Notes: a model not told the origin generated them from the sequence alone. A stretch of 41,264 nt of DNA from Pseudomonas sp. 7P_10.2_Bac1 (GCF_025465935.1 NZ_JANLNV010000067.1:1-41264); one strand, 5' to 3'; counted from the first letter of the stretch, positions 1-9,406 are shown. Translations and numbers: made by a program.

Positions 1-290
1 GCGGCAATGAAAGAATGATTGAGTACATATCCATTCGATGAGTAACGGCCACTTGGGGTTACGCCCTTACGGCGTGTCACTTTGCAAAAGCGGCAAAGTA
101 ACCAAAACGCTCTTGCCCCTACCCCTCGGTGCCTCGCTGTGGCTCGGCATACCCTCACCACAGGCCTTGCTCCGTGGGCACGCCGCGATCGGCCATCCAT
201 GGCCGTGTCGCGGCTAACCCGGCGTCCTGCCGGGTTACCCACTACGCAAAACCTGCGCTCGGCCAGCAGGGTTTAATGGGGCCTTTAACA
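1..290. repeat. Dispersed Pseudomonas intergenic repeat element (probable)
   Basis: No gene is supported in the 361 bases beyond the last gene of the cluster. From memory, the text (TACATATCC, then CGCCCTTACGGCG, CAAAGTAACCAAAACGCTC, CTAACCCGGCG) resembles a repeat found many times between genes in P. fluorescens-like genomes. It holds a perfect 9-bp inverted repeat, TAACCCGGC at 215-223 against 229-237 with a 5-nt loop, and the palindrome GGCCATCCATGGCC at 191-204. Just beyond it, the 12-mer AGCCAGATCAAC occurs twice head to tail (302-313 and 314-325). Short open frames here look like chance. The family identity is recalled, not searched. Confidence 0.55.
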
Positions 291-361
291 TCTAGATCAC
301 AAGCCAGATCAACAGCCAGATCAACTGCCGGGTGGGCTATGTTCGACAAGCGCTTCGAATG

Positions 362-754
362 TCAGCCCTTGTGCATCTTGCTCATCAACTCGGCCTCGGC
401 CTGGGTCAGACCGCATGATTGGGTCAATTCGTCGATGCTGGCGCCCATGCCGACCAGTCGGGCCGCCTGATCGAATGACAGGCTGGTGGGGTCACGCTGT
501 TCCAGACGGGTCAGTTTTTCCGGTAAAGGAGCCACCACCGAACGCATTTCATGCAGTTCTTCACCCATTTGCACGTTGCCGTTCTGGTAGGTGTCCAAAC
601 GACGGCCAAGTTCCTTGAGGCGACGGTCGCGCTGGGCATCAGCCGCAGCCTGGCGGGCGGCGAGCACGCGCTGCTTGCGCACGTAGACCACCATGGCGCC
701 CACGGTTGCGGCCCATAGAAGGCCCAGCACGATTACCGCCACCTCAAGCATCAA
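362..754 (-). CDS. DUF2802 membrane-anchored protein at the end of the che operon
   Basis: A 130-residue protein of unknown function, matching the DUF2802 family that follows cheW in Pseudomonas chemotaxis operons. Residues 2-25 form one hydrophobic N-terminal membrane segment. It is followed by a basic, Arg/Gln-rich coiled-coil stretch (about 27-85) and a C-terminal helical part (about 95-130) containing ARLVGMGASIDEL and CGLTQAEAEL, which looks like a small helix-turn-helix-like fold. The stop of cheW (TGA, 757-755) abuts the TTG at 754. I prefer this TTG because family members usually begin M-x-L-E-V and a GGAG lies 9 nt upstream. An ATG at 751 is the alternative. The role is unknown; the context suggests a link to the chemosensory array. 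Confidence 0.8.
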   Translation of the reverse strand: MMLEVAVIVLGLLWAATVGAMVVYVRKQRVLAARQAAADAQRDRRLKELGRRLDTYQNGNVQMGEELHEMRSVVAPLPEKLTRLEQRDPTSLSFDQAARLVGMGASIDELTQSCGLTQAEAELMSKMHKG

Positions 755-1234
755 TCACATGTTCTCCAGGTCTGACCACTCTTCTTCGGTCATCATTTTG
801 TTCAGCTCGACCAGAATCAGCAACTCGCCGTTCTTGTTGCACACGCCCTGAATGAACTTGGCCGACTCTTCATTGCCCACATTGGGCGCCGTTTCGATTT
901 CAGACTGACGCAGATACACCACTTCAGCCACGCTGTCGACCAGAATACCGACCACTTGCTTGTCAGCCTCGATGATGACAATGCGGGTGTTATCGCTGAC
1001 ATCAGTACCCGGCAAGCCAAAACGCTGGCGGGTGTCGATGACGGTCACTACGTTGCCGCGCAGGTTGATGATGCCCAAAACGTAAGAAGGCGCACCCGGC
1101 ACCGGGGCGATTTCGGTGTAACGCAGCACTTCCTGTACTTGCATCACATTGATGCCGTAGGTCTCGTTGTCCAGCTTGAAGGTGACCCATTGCAAGATCG
1201 GATCTTCGGAACCCTGTGCGGCTGATTTGTTCAT
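755..1234 (-). CDS. cheW: Chemotaxis coupling protein CheW
   Basis: A 159-residue CheW, the scaffold that couples chemoreceptors to the kinase CheA in the cytoplasmic array. A single CheW domain fills nearly the whole protein (about 14-150). Typical family text is visible: WVTFKLDNETYGINVMQVQEVLR, shown here only as WVTFKLDNETYGI, then PGAPSYVLGIINLRGNVV and VIDTRQRFGL. It starts with ATG and ends directly against the DUF2802 gene. The upstream neighbour is the CheW-like parP, 65 bp away. This is the canonical short CheW, in contrast to the longer ParP-like protein. Confidence 0.95.
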   Translation of the reverse strand: MNKSAAQGSEDPILQWVTFKLDNETYGINVMQVQEVLRYTEIAPVPGAPSYVLGIINLRGNVVTVIDTRQRFGLPGTDVSDNTRIVIIEADKQVVGILVDSVAEVVYLRQSEIETAPNVGNEESAKFIQGVCNKNGELLILVELNKMMTEEEWSDLENM

Positions 1235-1299
1235 ACCCCAAACCCCTGACTAAAAACCTTAACGGTGTGTGTGATCTACCCGCGCCAAAGCCGGGCGAT

Positions 1300-2109
1300 T
1301 TACGTGTCTGTCTGCTGCGCGGCGTCTGTCGTGTGCCGGGTCGCACCGCTGGCGATCAATTGCGCCAGTTCGGCCACATCCAGCAATGCGCACATGTGTT
1401 CGATCACGGTACCCGCCAACCACGGGCGCTGCCCGCGCTGCGAACGCCATTTGATCTGGTTGGGGTCCAGGCGCAAGGCACGGCTGACTTGATGCACCGC
1501 CAGTCCCCATTCATAGCCCTGTACCGAAATAACGTATTGCAGCCCCTCGCGAAAATCATCGCGGTAGCGCTCGGGCATCACCCAGCGCGCCGTGTCCAGC
1601 ACGTTGAGCTTGCCGCTCTGGCTCGGCAGGATCCCCAAAAACCATTCGGGCTGGCCGAACAGCGGGGTCAGTTCACGGCCTTGCAACGAGTAAATCGAGC
1701 CCAGGCAGATAAGCGGTACTGCGAGCGTCAGCCCCGCCACATCGAACAATAAGCACTCGAACGGCTCGCTGGCCCAGGCTGGGCGACGATCGTCCTGCAC
1801 CGGCAAGCGAGTGCCAAAGGCAACCGATCGTTGCACCTCCAACACCGGCGGCGTCAGTAATCCGCCATCGGGCAGCACCTCGGCCAACGGCAACGCGAGC
1901 GCCACTGGCGGCTCCTGGGTCACCGTACGAGCATCGCGAACCTGCTCTTCAAGCACCGCGGCGGCGAAGTCGTCCAGCGCTTCGGGTTCGGGCACGGCCG
2001 CTGGCGGTTCCTGCGCCGGTACTTGCTCGGTGGCATCAAACAGCAAGTTGTCCAGATAGGACTGCAACGCCACTTGTGGGCTTGCAGTCAGCGCGACCGG
2101 TTGCTTCAT
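1300..2109 (-). CDS. parP: ParP-like polar array protein with C-terminal CheW-like domain
   Basis: A 269-residue protein with two parts. Residues 1-110 are an acidic, Pro/Ala-rich tether that begins with a short conserved-looking helix (ALQSYLDNLLFDATE). Residues about 115-250 form a CheW-like domain (ECLLFDVAGLTLAVPL, then LAVHQVSRALRLDP). It sits between a ParA-family ATPase gene and cheW, the same arrangement as parC-parP-cheW in Vibrio. There, ParP binds CheA and ParC and holds arrays at the pole. I chose the ATG at 2109, with GAGG 6 nt upstream, over the GTG at 2121. The ParP function is inferred from architecture and neighbours; a plain 'CheW-domain protein' is the cautious name. Confidence 0.85.
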   Translation of the reverse strand: MKQPVALTASPQVALQSYLDNLLFDATEQVPAQEPPAAVPEPEALDDFAAAVLEEQVRDARTVTQEPPVALALPLAEVLPDGGLLTPPVLEVQRSVAFGTRLPVQDDRRPAWASEPFECLLFDVAGLTLAVPLICLGSIYSLQGRELTPLFGQPEWFLGILPSQSGKLNVLDTARWVMPERYRDDFREGLQYVISVQGYEWGLAVHQVSRALRLDPNQIKWRSQRGQRPWLAGTVIEHMCALLDVAELAQLIASGATRHTTDAAQQTDT

Positions 2110-2193
2110 CAGGTGCCTCACTCAACCCTGGCGCGACCTTTACCTGTCAAGGTTATCGGCCGTGCCATGCAGATACTTGAATGCACGCCCAGC

Positions 2194-2982
2194 TCACACC
2201 GCTTGCGGTGCGAGTTGCTGGGTCAACATATGTTTGAGCAACGCGCGATACGCAATTGCGCCACGGCTTTTGCTGTCGAACTGCGACGGGGTCAGCCCTG
2301 CCCGGCTGGCATCGCGCAGCCGCGTGTCAACCGGGATAAAACCCTGCCACAGCGTTTCGGGGTGCGAATCACGCAACACCCGCAACGTACTCATCGAGGC
2401 TTGGGTGCGACGGTCAAACAGGGTCGGCACAATGCAGAACGGCAACGCCTGTTTGCGCGAGCGATTGATCATCGCCAGCGTATTGACCATGCGCTCCAGA
2501 CCCATGAGGGCCAAGTGCTCGGTTTGCACCGGGATGATCAACTGCTGGCTGGCCGCCAAGGCATTGACCATCAGGACGCCAAGCAACGGCGGGCTGTCGA
2601 TGATGGCGTAATCGTAGTCTTGCCACAGCTGCGCCAGACCCCGGGCAATCACCAGGCCCAGGCCACTCTGGCCCGGCGACTGGCGCTCCAGCGTGGCCAG
2701 CGCGGTGCTGGCGGGCAACAAGGCAATCTGCTCGTTGCTGGTGGGCAACAGCAATTGCGCGGTCAACCCGTCAGGCACTTGGCCCTTATGTAAAAACAGG
2801 TCGTAGTTGCTGTGCTCAAGGGCATCGGGGTCATAACCGAAGTAACTGGTCATGGAGCCATGCGGATCGAGGTCGACCACGACCACGCGCTTGCCCGCCT
2901 CAGCCAGCAAACCCGCCAGGGCGATGGATGTGGTGGTCTTGCCGACTCCACCTTTTTGATTAGCTACTGTCCAGACTCTCAT
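2194..2982 (-). CDS. parC: ParA/MinD-family ATPase of the che operon (ParC-like)
   Basis: A 262-residue ParA-type ATPase. The deviant Walker A motif KGGVGKTTT spans residues 10-18, with the signature Lys10 and catalytic Lys15. VVVDLDPHGS follows near 34-43, and Walker B-like AIIDSPPLLG lies mid-protein. In chemotaxis operons this family (ParC in Vibrio, PpfA in Rhodobacter) positions chemosensory arrays by ATP-dependent dimer switching. It is not a chromosome-partition ParA, because no parB or parS-like context is present. It starts with ATG behind a strong GGGAGGA site. It lies 50 bp downstream of motD and 84 bp upstream of parP, consistent with one operon. The polar-localisation role is inference. 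Confidence 0.9.
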   Translation of the reverse strand: MRVWTVANQKGGVGKTTTSIALAGLLAEAGKRVVVVDLDPHGSMTSYFGYDPDALEHSNYDLFLHKGQVPDGLTAQLLLPTSNEQIALLPASTALATLERQSPGQSGLGLVIARGLAQLWQDYDYAIIDSPPLLGVLMVNALAASQQLIIPVQTEHLALMGLERMVNTLAMINRSRKQALPFCIVPTLFDRRTQASMSTLRVLRDSHPETLWQGFIPVDTRLRDASRAGLTPSQFDSKSRGAIAYRALLKHMLTQQLAPQAV

Positions 2983-3032
2983 TCGGTTATTCCTCCCGGT
3001 TGCACGCGTGCCGACCGAGAATTGCCATGCAC

Positions 3033-3923
3033 TTATAGGGACGGTGACGGGGAATTGACGGCATTCCCACGAACCAACGGCGTTGATCGAGGCGGTGCAG
3101 TTTGTGTGCCAGCACGCATCAAGGCGGCATCCGGTGTGACGTTGGCGGTGCCGCTGCTGGTCAAGCTGCGGCGAACGTCCAGATTGCGCGACACCACCAG
3201 AACCACTCGACGGTTGAGCGCACGCCCTTCAGGCGTGCCGTTATTGGCCACCGGCTGGTACTCGGCATAACCCACCGACGCCATGCGTCCGGGGTCGACA
3301 CCTTGCATGGCCAGCATGCGCACAATGCTCGCCGAGCGTGCCGACGACAGTTCCCAGTTGGTGGGATATTGCGCAGTACGGATCGGCAGGTTATCGGTAA
3401 AGCCTTCGACGTGAATCGGGTTGTCGAAAGGTTTGAGAATCGCCGCCACCTTGTCGATGATGTTGAACGCCAGGTCACTGGGCATCGCGTCACCACTGCC
3501 AAACAGCAGGCTGGAGTTGAGTTCGATCTCGACCCACAACTCGTTGCCACGCACCGTGAGCTGATTGGAAGCAATCAGATCGCCAAAGGCCTGGGTGATT
3601 TCATTGGCAATGGTTTTGAGTGGATCGTCCTGCGCCTGCCCCAACCCTGCGTCGGTGTTTTCACTGTCTTTGATCAGTGGCTCGGCGGGCTTGGTGGTCA
3701 GCGGGCGCTCCTCGCCCACCGGGATCGGCTTGATGCTGCGTTCGGTGTCATTGAACACCCCCACCAGCGCCTGGGAAATCACCTTGTACTTGCCTTCGTT
3801 AATCGATGAGATCGAATACATCACTACAAAAAAAGCAAACAACAAGGTGATGAAGTCCGCGTAGGACACCAGCCAGCGTTCGTGATTGACGTGCTCTTCG
3901 GCAGCGCGGCGGCGACGGCTCAT
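3033..3923 (-). CDS. motD: Flagellar stator protein MotD (MotB family)
   Basis: A 296-residue MotB-type stator subunit that pairs with MotC. After a basic N terminus, the single membrane helix (about 18-38, LVSYADFITLLFAFFVVMYS) carries Asp23, the expected proton-binding aspartate. The C-terminal OmpA/MotB peptidoglycan-binding domain (about 130-255) shows VEGFTDNLPI and NWELSSARSASIVRML. The last 40 residues are a low-complexity tail. MotC/MotD is the second Pseudomonas stator, important for swarming and high-load motility, and is encoded in the che operon rather than with motAB. The motC stop lies 2 bp upstream of the ATG, so translation is likely coupled. Confidence 0.94.
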   Translation of the reverse strand: MSRRRRAAEEHVNHERWLVSYADFITLLFAFFVVMYSISSINEGKYKVISQALVGVFNDTERSIKPIPVGEERPLTTKPAEPLIKDSENTDAGLGQAQDDPLKTIANEITQAFGDLIASNQLTVRGNELWVEIELNSSLLFGSGDAMPSDLAFNIIDKVAAILKPFDNPIHVEGFTDNLPIRTAQYPTNWELSSARSASIVRMLAMQGVDPGRMASVGYAEYQPVANNGTPEGRALNRRVVLVVSRNLDVRRSLTSSGTANVTPDAALMRAGTQTAPPRSTPLVRGNAVNSPSPSL

Positions 3924-3925
3924 CG

Positions 3926-4666
3926 TTACCCCGTAAACCCTTGGAGTTTGAGTTCGATGGCCCGCGGGTTCTCACCCTCGGCAATCGACAGAATGCCTTC
4001 GAGCAACATCTCGCGGTACAGCGACTGGCGCATGGCGATGGCCTTGAGTTTGCTGGCAATCGGCAACAACACCAGGTTGGCACTGGCCACCCCGTAGATG
4101 GTCGCCACAAACGCCACGGCAATGCCGCTGCCCAGCTGGCTTGGGTCGGCCAGGTTGCCCATCACATGGATCAGGCCCATCACCGCGCCGATGATGCCGA
4201 TGGTCGGCGCATAACCGCCCATGCATTCAAACACCTTGGCCGCCTCAATATCACGGGCTTCCTGGGTCATGTAATCCACTTCCAGCACGCTGCGAATGGC
4301 TTCGGGTTCAACCCCGTCGACCAGCAATTGCAGGCCCTTGCGCGAGTAACTGTCGGGCTCGGCATCGGCCATGCCTTCGAGCCCCAGCAAACCTTCCTTG
4401 CGCGCGGTGAGGCTCCAGTTGACGACCCGGTTGATACCGCCTGCCATGTCGATGTGCGGCGGAAATAAAATCCAGCGCACGGTCTGAATCGCCCGCTTGA
4501 AGGCGCTCATCGGCGACTGCAACAGCGCCGCGCCAATGGTGCCACCCAGCACGATGAGCGCCGCCGGGCCGTTGGCCAGCGCGCCCAGGTGACCCCCTTC
4601 CAGATAATTGCCGCCGATAATGGCGACAAAGGCCATGATGATGCCGATCAGGCTGAGCACGTCCAT
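3926..4666 (-). CDS. motC: Flagellar stator protein MotC (MotA family)
   Basis: A 246-residue MotA/TolQ-type integral membrane protein, the proton-channel partner of MotD. It opens with a membrane helix [20 protein letters not shown] second helix pair lies near 145-200 (GGYAPTIGIIGAVMGLIHVM, then GIAVAFVATIYGVASANLVL), with a long cytoplasmic loop between that should contact FliG. The chosen ATG at 4666 overlaps the cheB TGA by one base (TGATG), a classic coupling signal. An in-frame GTG at 4675 would add three residues and is less likely. The MotA family name alone would fit, but the adjacent MotD and che genes identify it as MotC. Confidence 0.94.
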   Translation of the reverse strand: MDVLSLIGIIMAFVAIIGGNYLEGGHLGALANGPAALIVLGGTIGAALLQSPMSAFKRAIQTVRWILFPPHIDMAGGINRVVNWSLTARKEGLLGLEGMADAEPDSYSRKGLQLLVDGVEPEAIRSVLEVDYMTQEARDIEAAKVFECMGGYAPTIGIIGAVMGLIHVMGNLADPSQLGSGIAVAFVATIYGVASANLVLLPIASKLKAIAMRQSLYREMLLEGILSIAEGENPRAIELKLQGFTG

Positions 4667-5787
4667 CAGTGGCACGCCTCGACCAAGTGACGACCCATGT
4701 CATCGAGGCTGTACACCGCGTCGGCCAGGTTGGCCTTGACGATGGCCATCGGCATGCCATAGATCACACAGCTCGCCTCATCCTGTGCCCACACCTGGCT
4801 GCCGCCCTGTTTGAGCAAGCGCGCGCCTTCACGGCCATCGGCGCCCATGCCGGTCAAGACAACCGCCAAAACTTTGTCGCCGTAAGTTTTGGCCGCAGAG
4901 CCAAAGGTAATGTCGACGCTGGGCTTGTAGTTCAGGCGCTCATCGCCCGGCAGAATTCTTACCGCACCTCGTCCGTCGATCATCATTTGCTTGCCCCCCG
5001 GCGCCAACAGGGCCAGCCCCGGGCGCAGGGTGTCGCCGTCCTCGGCTTCCTTGACGGTGATGCGGCACAGTTTGTCCAGACGTTCGGCAAAGGCTTTGGT
5101 GAACGCTGCCGGCATGTGCTGCACCAGTACGATGGGCGCCGGAAAGTTGCCCGGCAATTGGGTCAGCACTCGTTGCAAGGCCACCGGACCACCGGTCGAC
5201 GTGCCAATGGCCACCAGTTTGTAAGGCTTGCGCTTGGGCGCGGGTGAGTGCGGCACCGCAGCCGGGGCTGGGCGGCTGGCAATCGGTGGCGTACGGGTTG
5301 GCGAAGACGTTGGCACAGGTGCAGGCGCGCGGCTGACGGGCGCGGCCACCGGGGCGGGTGACGCGGCGCTGTAGCTGGACAGGCGGCGATTGCTGCGCGA
5401 AATGGTGTGGACCTTCTCACACAGCAGTTGCTTGACCTTCTCGGGGTTGCGCGAAATGTCTTCGAAGTTCTTCGGCAGAAAGTCCACGGCCCCGGCGTCC
5501 AGCGCATCGAGGGTGACGCGGGCGCCTTCATGGGTCAGCGATGAAAACATCAACACCGGCGTCGGGCAGCGCTGCATGATGTGACGCACCGCAGTAATGC
5601 CATCCATCATCGGCATTTCATAGTCCATGGTGATCACGTCAGGCTTGAGCGCCAACGCTTGATCAATGGCTTCCTTGCCATTGGTGGCGGTGCCGATCAC
5701 GTTTATCGTCGGGTCGGCCGACAGTATTTCCGACACTCGGCGGCGGAAAAAACCTGAATCGTCCACCACCAGGACCTTGACTACCAT
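4666..5787 (-). CDS. cheB: Chemotaxis receptor methylesterase/glutamine deamidase CheB
   Basis: A 373-residue CheB, which demethylates and deamidates chemoreceptors to reset adaptation. The N-terminal receiver domain (1-120) has the acidic pocket in VVDDSG and phospho-acceptor Asp55 in [11 protein letters not shown] Pro/Ala/Ser-rich linker spans about 140-185. The C-terminal methylesterase carries the catalytic triad: Ser197 (GTSTGGP), His224 (VQHMPAAFT) and Asp317 (GMGADG). I chose the ATG at 5787, which has GGAG at good distance, over a GTG at 5793 too close to it. It lies 49 bp downstream of cheA. CheA presumably phosphorylates it to activate the esterase. No cheR is in the window. Confidence 0.96.
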   Translation of the reverse strand: MVVKVLVVDDSGFFRRRVSEILSADPTINVIGTATNGKEAIDQALALKPDVITMDYEMPMMDGITAVRHIMQRCPTPVLMFSSLTHEGARVTLDALDAGAVDFLPKNFEDISRNPEKVKQLLCEKVHTISRSNRRLSSYSAASPAPVAAPVSRAPAPVPTSSPTRTPPIASRPAPAAVPHSPAPKRKPYKLVAIGTSTGGPVALQRVLTQLPGNFPAPIVLVQHMPAAFTKAFAERLDKLCRITVKEAEDGDTLRPGLALLAPGGKQMMIDGRGAVRILPGDERLNYKPSVDITFGSAAKTYGDKVLAVVLTGMGADGREGARLLKQGGSQVWAQDEASCVIYGMPMAIVKANLADAVYSLDDMGRHLVEACH

Positions 5788-5836
5788 AAACACTCCGTTA
5801 GGCGCCGGGGTGCGCTGGCGCCCCCTGCAACCAGAA

Positions 5837-8071
5837 TCAAATACGCCGCGAGGCGTAGTGCTTGAGCATGCTCGGCACGTCCAGGATCAAGGCAATGCGA
5901 CCGTCACCGGTAATGGTGGCGCCCGACATGCCCGGCGTGCCCTGAAGCATTTTGCCCAACGGTTTGATGACCACCTCTTCCTGGCCCACCAGTTGATCGA
6001 CCACAAAGCCGATACGCTGGGTGCCAATCGACACAATCACAACATGCCCTTCGCGCTGCTCTTCGTGCACGGCCGAGGCCACCAGCCAGCGCTTGAGATA
6101 GAACAGCGGCAGTGCCTTGTCGCGCACAATCACCACTTCCTGGCCGTCCACCACGTTGGTGCGCGACAGGTCGAGGTGGAAAATTTCGTTGACATTGACC
6201 AGCGGGAAGGCGAACGCCTGGTTGCCGAGCATGACCATCAGGGTCGGCATGATCGCCAGGGTCAGCGGCACCTTGATGACGATCTTCGAGCCTTTGCCCA
6301 AGGTCGACTCAATGGCAAGCGAACCATTGAGCTGGGCAATTTTGGTTTTCACCACGTCCATGCCCACGCCACGCCCCGACACGTCGGAGATTTCGGTCTT
6401 GGTCGAGAAACCCGGGGCAAAGATCAGGTTGTAGCAGTCGTTTTCGCTCAGACGGTCAGCGGCATCCTTGTCCATCAGGCCTTTTTTCACCGCAATGGCG
6501 CGCAACACGTTGGCGTCCATGCCTTTGCCGTCGTCCGAGATCGACAGCAAGATATGGTCGCCTTCCTGCTCAGCCGACAACACCACCCTCCCGCACCGCG
6601 ACTTGCCAGCGGCTTCGCGTTCTTCGGGGGTTTCACAGCCGTGGTCAACCGCGTTGCGCACCAAGTGCACCAGCGGGTCGGCCAGTGCTTCCACCAGGTT
6701 CTTGTCGAGATCGGTTTCTTCGCCGACCAGCTCCAGGCTGATTTCCTTTTTCAGCTGGCGGGCCAGATCGCGGACCAGACGCGGGAACCGCCCGAAGACT
6801 TTCTTGATCGGCTGCATGCGGGTCTTCATGACCGAGGTTTGCAGATCAGCGGTGACCACATCGAGGTTGGACAGCGCCTTGGCCATGGCTTCGTCGTGGA
6901 TGTTCAGGCCCAGTCGCACCAGACGGTTACGCACCAGCACCAGTTCGCCGACCATGTTCATGATCTCGTCGAGCCGTGCGGTGTCTACCCGAACCGTGGT
7001 TTCGGCTTCCGAAGCCACGGGTTTTTCCTGGGGCGGCGGCGCGGGCCGCGCAGGTGTCGGGCGCGCAGCCGGCGCCTTGGCTTCGGGCTTGCTGGCGATC
7101 GGAGCCTGCACGGCCGCTGTGCTGGCTGCGCTCGCCCCTGCACTGACGGTCGCAGCGACCACAGGGCTGTCGACCGAAAACTGGCCCTTGCCATGCAGTT
7201 CGTCGAGCAGCGCTTCAAATTCCTGATCGGTAATGTGATCGGCTGGCACTTGCGCCGCCGGCTCGTCGGCCACTGTTGCGGGTGCTGCAGCGACCGCCTC
7301 CAGAGCATCGGCGCTGAACGAACCCTTGCCATGCAGCTGGTCCAGCAGCGCTTCGAATTCATCGTCGGTGATTTCATGGCTGGCCGCAGCGGGCTCAGCC
7401 GGCGCTGGATCCGTCACGCTTGTGGTGACCGCATCCGGGGAGAACTTGCCCTTGCCGTGCAACTGGTCAAGCAGGGACTCGAACTCGGCGTCGCTGATTT
7501 CGTCATTCAGGGCTGCAGCGTCTGTGGCCTGCAGCTCTGCGGCCGCATCGGCCTTGACGGCATTCAGCGAGTCGAGCAGTTGTTCGAATTCGTTGTCGGT
7601 AATATCGCCGATGTCATCGTTGGGTGCGGCTTCAACCACCGGCGCAGACGCTGCGGGCGCCGGGGTCGATACGCTGACGTCAGCCGGCTCGGCCAGGCGT
7701 GCCAGGGCCGCCAGCAATTGAGGGGACGCGGCCGTGATCGGGCTGCGCTCGCGCACCTGGGCAAACATTGCGTTGACCGCGTCCAGCGCTTCCAGCACCA
7801 CGTCCATCAACTCCGCGTCCACGTGGCGCTCACCCTTGCGCAGGATGTCGAACACGTTCTCGGCGATGTGGCAGCACTCCACCAACTCATTGAGCTGCAG
7901 GAAGCCGGCGCCTCCTTTTACAGTGTGAAAACCGCGAAAAATAGCATTGAGCAAGTCAGCGTCATCCGGGCGGCTCTCAAGCTCGACCAGTTGTTCAGAC
8001 AGCAACTCTAAAATTTCGCCGGCCTCAACCAAAAAATCCTGAAGGATTTCTTCATCGGCGCCGAAGCTCAT
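5837..8071 (-). CDS. cheA: Chemotaxis histidine kinase CheA
   Basis: A 744-residue CheA, the array kinase that phosphorylates CheY and CheB. The P1/Hpt domain (1-105) has His49 in [10 protein letters not shown]. The P3 dimerisation helices lie near 355-425, and the P4 ATPase near 430-600 ([27 protein letters not shown]). The P5 CheW-like domain spans 600-744. Between P1 and P3 there is no recognisable globular P2. Instead there are about 200 Ala/Pro-rich residues holding four copies of a short motif of the form EFE-x-LLD-x-LHGKG (near 155-170, 191-210, 233-252 and 279-298; the first copy is degenerate). In Vibrio a comparable region is the ParP-binding LID. ATG follows AAGGAG. Confidence 0.97.
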   Translation of the reverse strand: MSFGADEEILQDFLVEAGEILELLSEQLVELESRPDDADLLNAIFRGFHTVKGGAGFLQLNELVECCHIAENVFDILRKGERHVDAELMDVVLEALDAVNAMFAQVRERSPITAASPQLLAALARLAEPADVSVSTPAPAASAPVVEAAPNDDIGDITDNEFEQLLDSLNAVKADAAAELQATDAAALNDEISDAEFESLLDQLHGKGKFSPDAVTTSVTDPAPAEPAAASHEITDDEFEALLDQLHGKGSFSADALEAVAAAPATVADEPAAQVPADHITDQEFEALLDELHGKGQFSVDSPVVAATVSAGASAASTAAVQAPIASKPEAKAPAARPTPARPAPPPQEKPVASEAETTVRVDTARLDEIMNMVGELVLVRNRLVRLGLNIHDEAMAKALSNLDVVTADLQTSVMKTRMQPIKKVFGRFPRLVRDLARQLKKEISLELVGEETDLDKNLVEALADPLVHLVRNAVDHGCETPEEREAAGKSRCGRVVLSAEQEGDHILLSISDDGKGMDANVLRAIAVKKGLMDKDAADRLSENDCYNLIFAPGFSTKTEISDVSGRGVGMDVVKTKIAQLNGSLAIESTLGKGSKIVIKVPLTLAIMPTLMVMLGNQAFAFPLVNVNEIFHLDLSRTNVVDGQEVVIVRDKALPLFYLKRWLVASAVHEEQREGHVVIVSIGTQRIGFVVDQLVGQEEVVIKPLGKMLQGTPGMSGATITGDGRIALILDVPSMLKHYASRRI

Positions 8072-8136
8072 GTGTGTGCTCCTTGAGGGAGGACCTTTCA
8101 GCGCCGGACGTCAGCGCCCGCACGCCTACTCAAGAC

Positions 8137-8925
8137 CTAGAAACCTAAACTGGACAGCAAATCGTCTACATCATCCTGGCCGGATACGACGTCACTACGC
8201 TTATCGGCATGAATCTGCGGACCTTCACCCTGAGTCAGGTTTTTTTGCGATTTATTTTCTGCACGCAACGCGTCGTGGTCATGTTCGATCCCGGCAACGC
8301 GGTCGACCTGGCTGGCCATCAGCACCAGCTTGAGCAAGTTCTGCTCGACGTCGGTGACCAACTGCGTGACCCGCTTGATCACTTGACCGGTGAGGTCCTG
8401 GTAATCCTGGGCCAGCAGAATGTCAGTCAGGTTACTGGACACGATCTGCTGCTCGGCTTCGCTGCGCGTCAAAAAACTGTCTACCCGACGCGCCAGGTCG
8501 CGAAACTCTTCAGCACCGATTTCGCGACGCATAAAACGCCCCCAATCGGCGCTCAAGGCCTTGGCTTCCTGGCCCAGGCCATTGACCAACGGCGTGCAGT
8601 TCTCGACCAGATCCATGGTCCGGTTAGCGGCGGCTTCCGTGAGTTTCACAACATACGCCAGGCGCTCGGTCGCATCCGTGATCTGCGACACCTCTTCGGC
8701 GCGCGGCATGGTCGGGTCAATATGAAAATCGACGATGGCGTTGTGCAACTCACGCGTCAGCTTGCCGACTTCTCTATACAGGCCGCGATCACGGGTCTGG
8801 TTCAGTTCGTGAATCAGCTGGACCGCGTCACCGAACTGGCCTTTTTCCAGGCTTTCGACCAGTTCGTGAGCATGTTTTTTCAGGGTCGATTCAAATTCGC
8901 CCGTTGTTGCTTGTTGCCGCTCCAT
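8137..8925 (-). CDS. cheZ: CheY-P phosphatase CheZ
   Basis: A 262-residue CheZ that dephosphorylates CheY-P. The long four-helix-bundle region contains AQDYQDLTGQVIKRV. Asp177 and Gln181 there correspond to E. coli Asp143 and the catalytic Gln147. A flexible linker (about 215-250) leads to the C-terminal CheY-binding peptide DDVDDLLSSLGF (251-262), nearly the same as the E. coli tail. I chose the ATG at 8925, behind a run of G, over the TTG at 8949. It lies 20 bp downstream of cheY and 65 bp upstream of cheA. Confidence 0.95.
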   Translation of the reverse strand: MERQQATTGEFESTLKKHAHELVESLEKGQFGDAVQLIHELNQTRDRGLYREVGKLTRELHNAIVDFHIDPTMPRAEEVSQITDATERLAYVVKLTEAAANRTMDLVENCTPLVNGLGQEAKALSADWGRFMRREIGAEEFRDLARRVDSFLTRSEAEQQIVSSNLTDILLAQDYQDLTGQVIKRVTQLVTDVEQNLLKLVLMASQVDRVAGIEHDHDALRAENKSQKNLTQGEGPQIHADKRSDVVSGQDDVDDLLSSLGF

Positions 8926-8945
8926 AGCGCCCCCCGGGGAACCGT

Positions 8946-9317
8946 TCAACCGATGCGTTCAAAGATCTTTTCGATCTTGTCTTTGAGTGCGATAGCGGTG
9001 AATGGCTTGACCACATAACCGTTCACCCCGGCTTGGGCAGCCTCGATGATCTGCTCGCGCTTGGCTTCGGCCGTCACCATCAGTACCGGCAGGTGTTTGA
9101 GTTTTTCGTCGGCGCGTACATGGCGCAGCAAATCGATACCGGTCATGCCCGGCATGTTCCAGTCGGTCACCAGAAAGTCGATGTGCCCCAGGTTGAGGAT
9201 CGGGATGGCAGTGGTACCGTCATCGGCCTCAATCGTGTTGGTGAACCCGAGGTCACGCAACAGGTTTTTAATGATCCGCCTCATCGTTGAAAAATCATCA
9301 ACGATGAGGATTTTCAT
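8946..9317 (-). CDS. cheY: Chemotaxis response regulator CheY
   Basis: A 123-residue single-domain response regulator that, when phosphorylated by CheA, binds FliM/FliN and switches rotation. Visible hallmarks are Asp7/Asp8 (IVDDFS), phospho-acceptor Asp52 (TDWNMPG), Thr82 (VTAEAK), Tyr101 and Lys104 (GYVVKPF). The ATG at 9317 gives the usual M-K-I-L start. A TTG at 9329 has a better-spaced GGAGG and could add four residues. It is the first gene after a 162-bp gap that follows fliA, so it may head the che operon, but I could not see a convincing promoter of its own. Confidence 0.96.
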   Translation of the reverse strand: MKILIVDDFSTMRRIIKNLLRDLGFTNTIEADDGTTAIPILNLGHIDFLVTDWNMPGMTGIDLLRHVRADEKLKHLPVLMVTAEAKREQIIEAAQAGVNGYVVKPFTAIALKDKIEKIFERIG

Positions 9318-9406
9318 GTTCTTGTCCAATTCGACCTCCAGCAGTCTTAAACGCGTTCACAACGGGACCGCGCCATTCAATCAATTCGGTTTGTTGCACA
9401 TCTAAA

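Noticed and set aside
82..470. Two short overlapping plus-strand open frames near the left end
   Set aside because: They lie in a repeat-like element and overlap the DUF2802 end; the peptides are Arg/Pro-rich with no ribosome site.
5666..8011. Very long open frame (781 codons) on the plus strand, antisense to cheA
   Set aside because: It is a high-GC shadow of cheA; the His/Gln/Arg-rich translation matches no protein and has no ribosome site or operon context.
9318..9406. Sigma-28 promoter for cheY
   Set aside because: ACCGAATT resembles a -10, but no TCAA or TAAA is found at the required 15-bp spacing.
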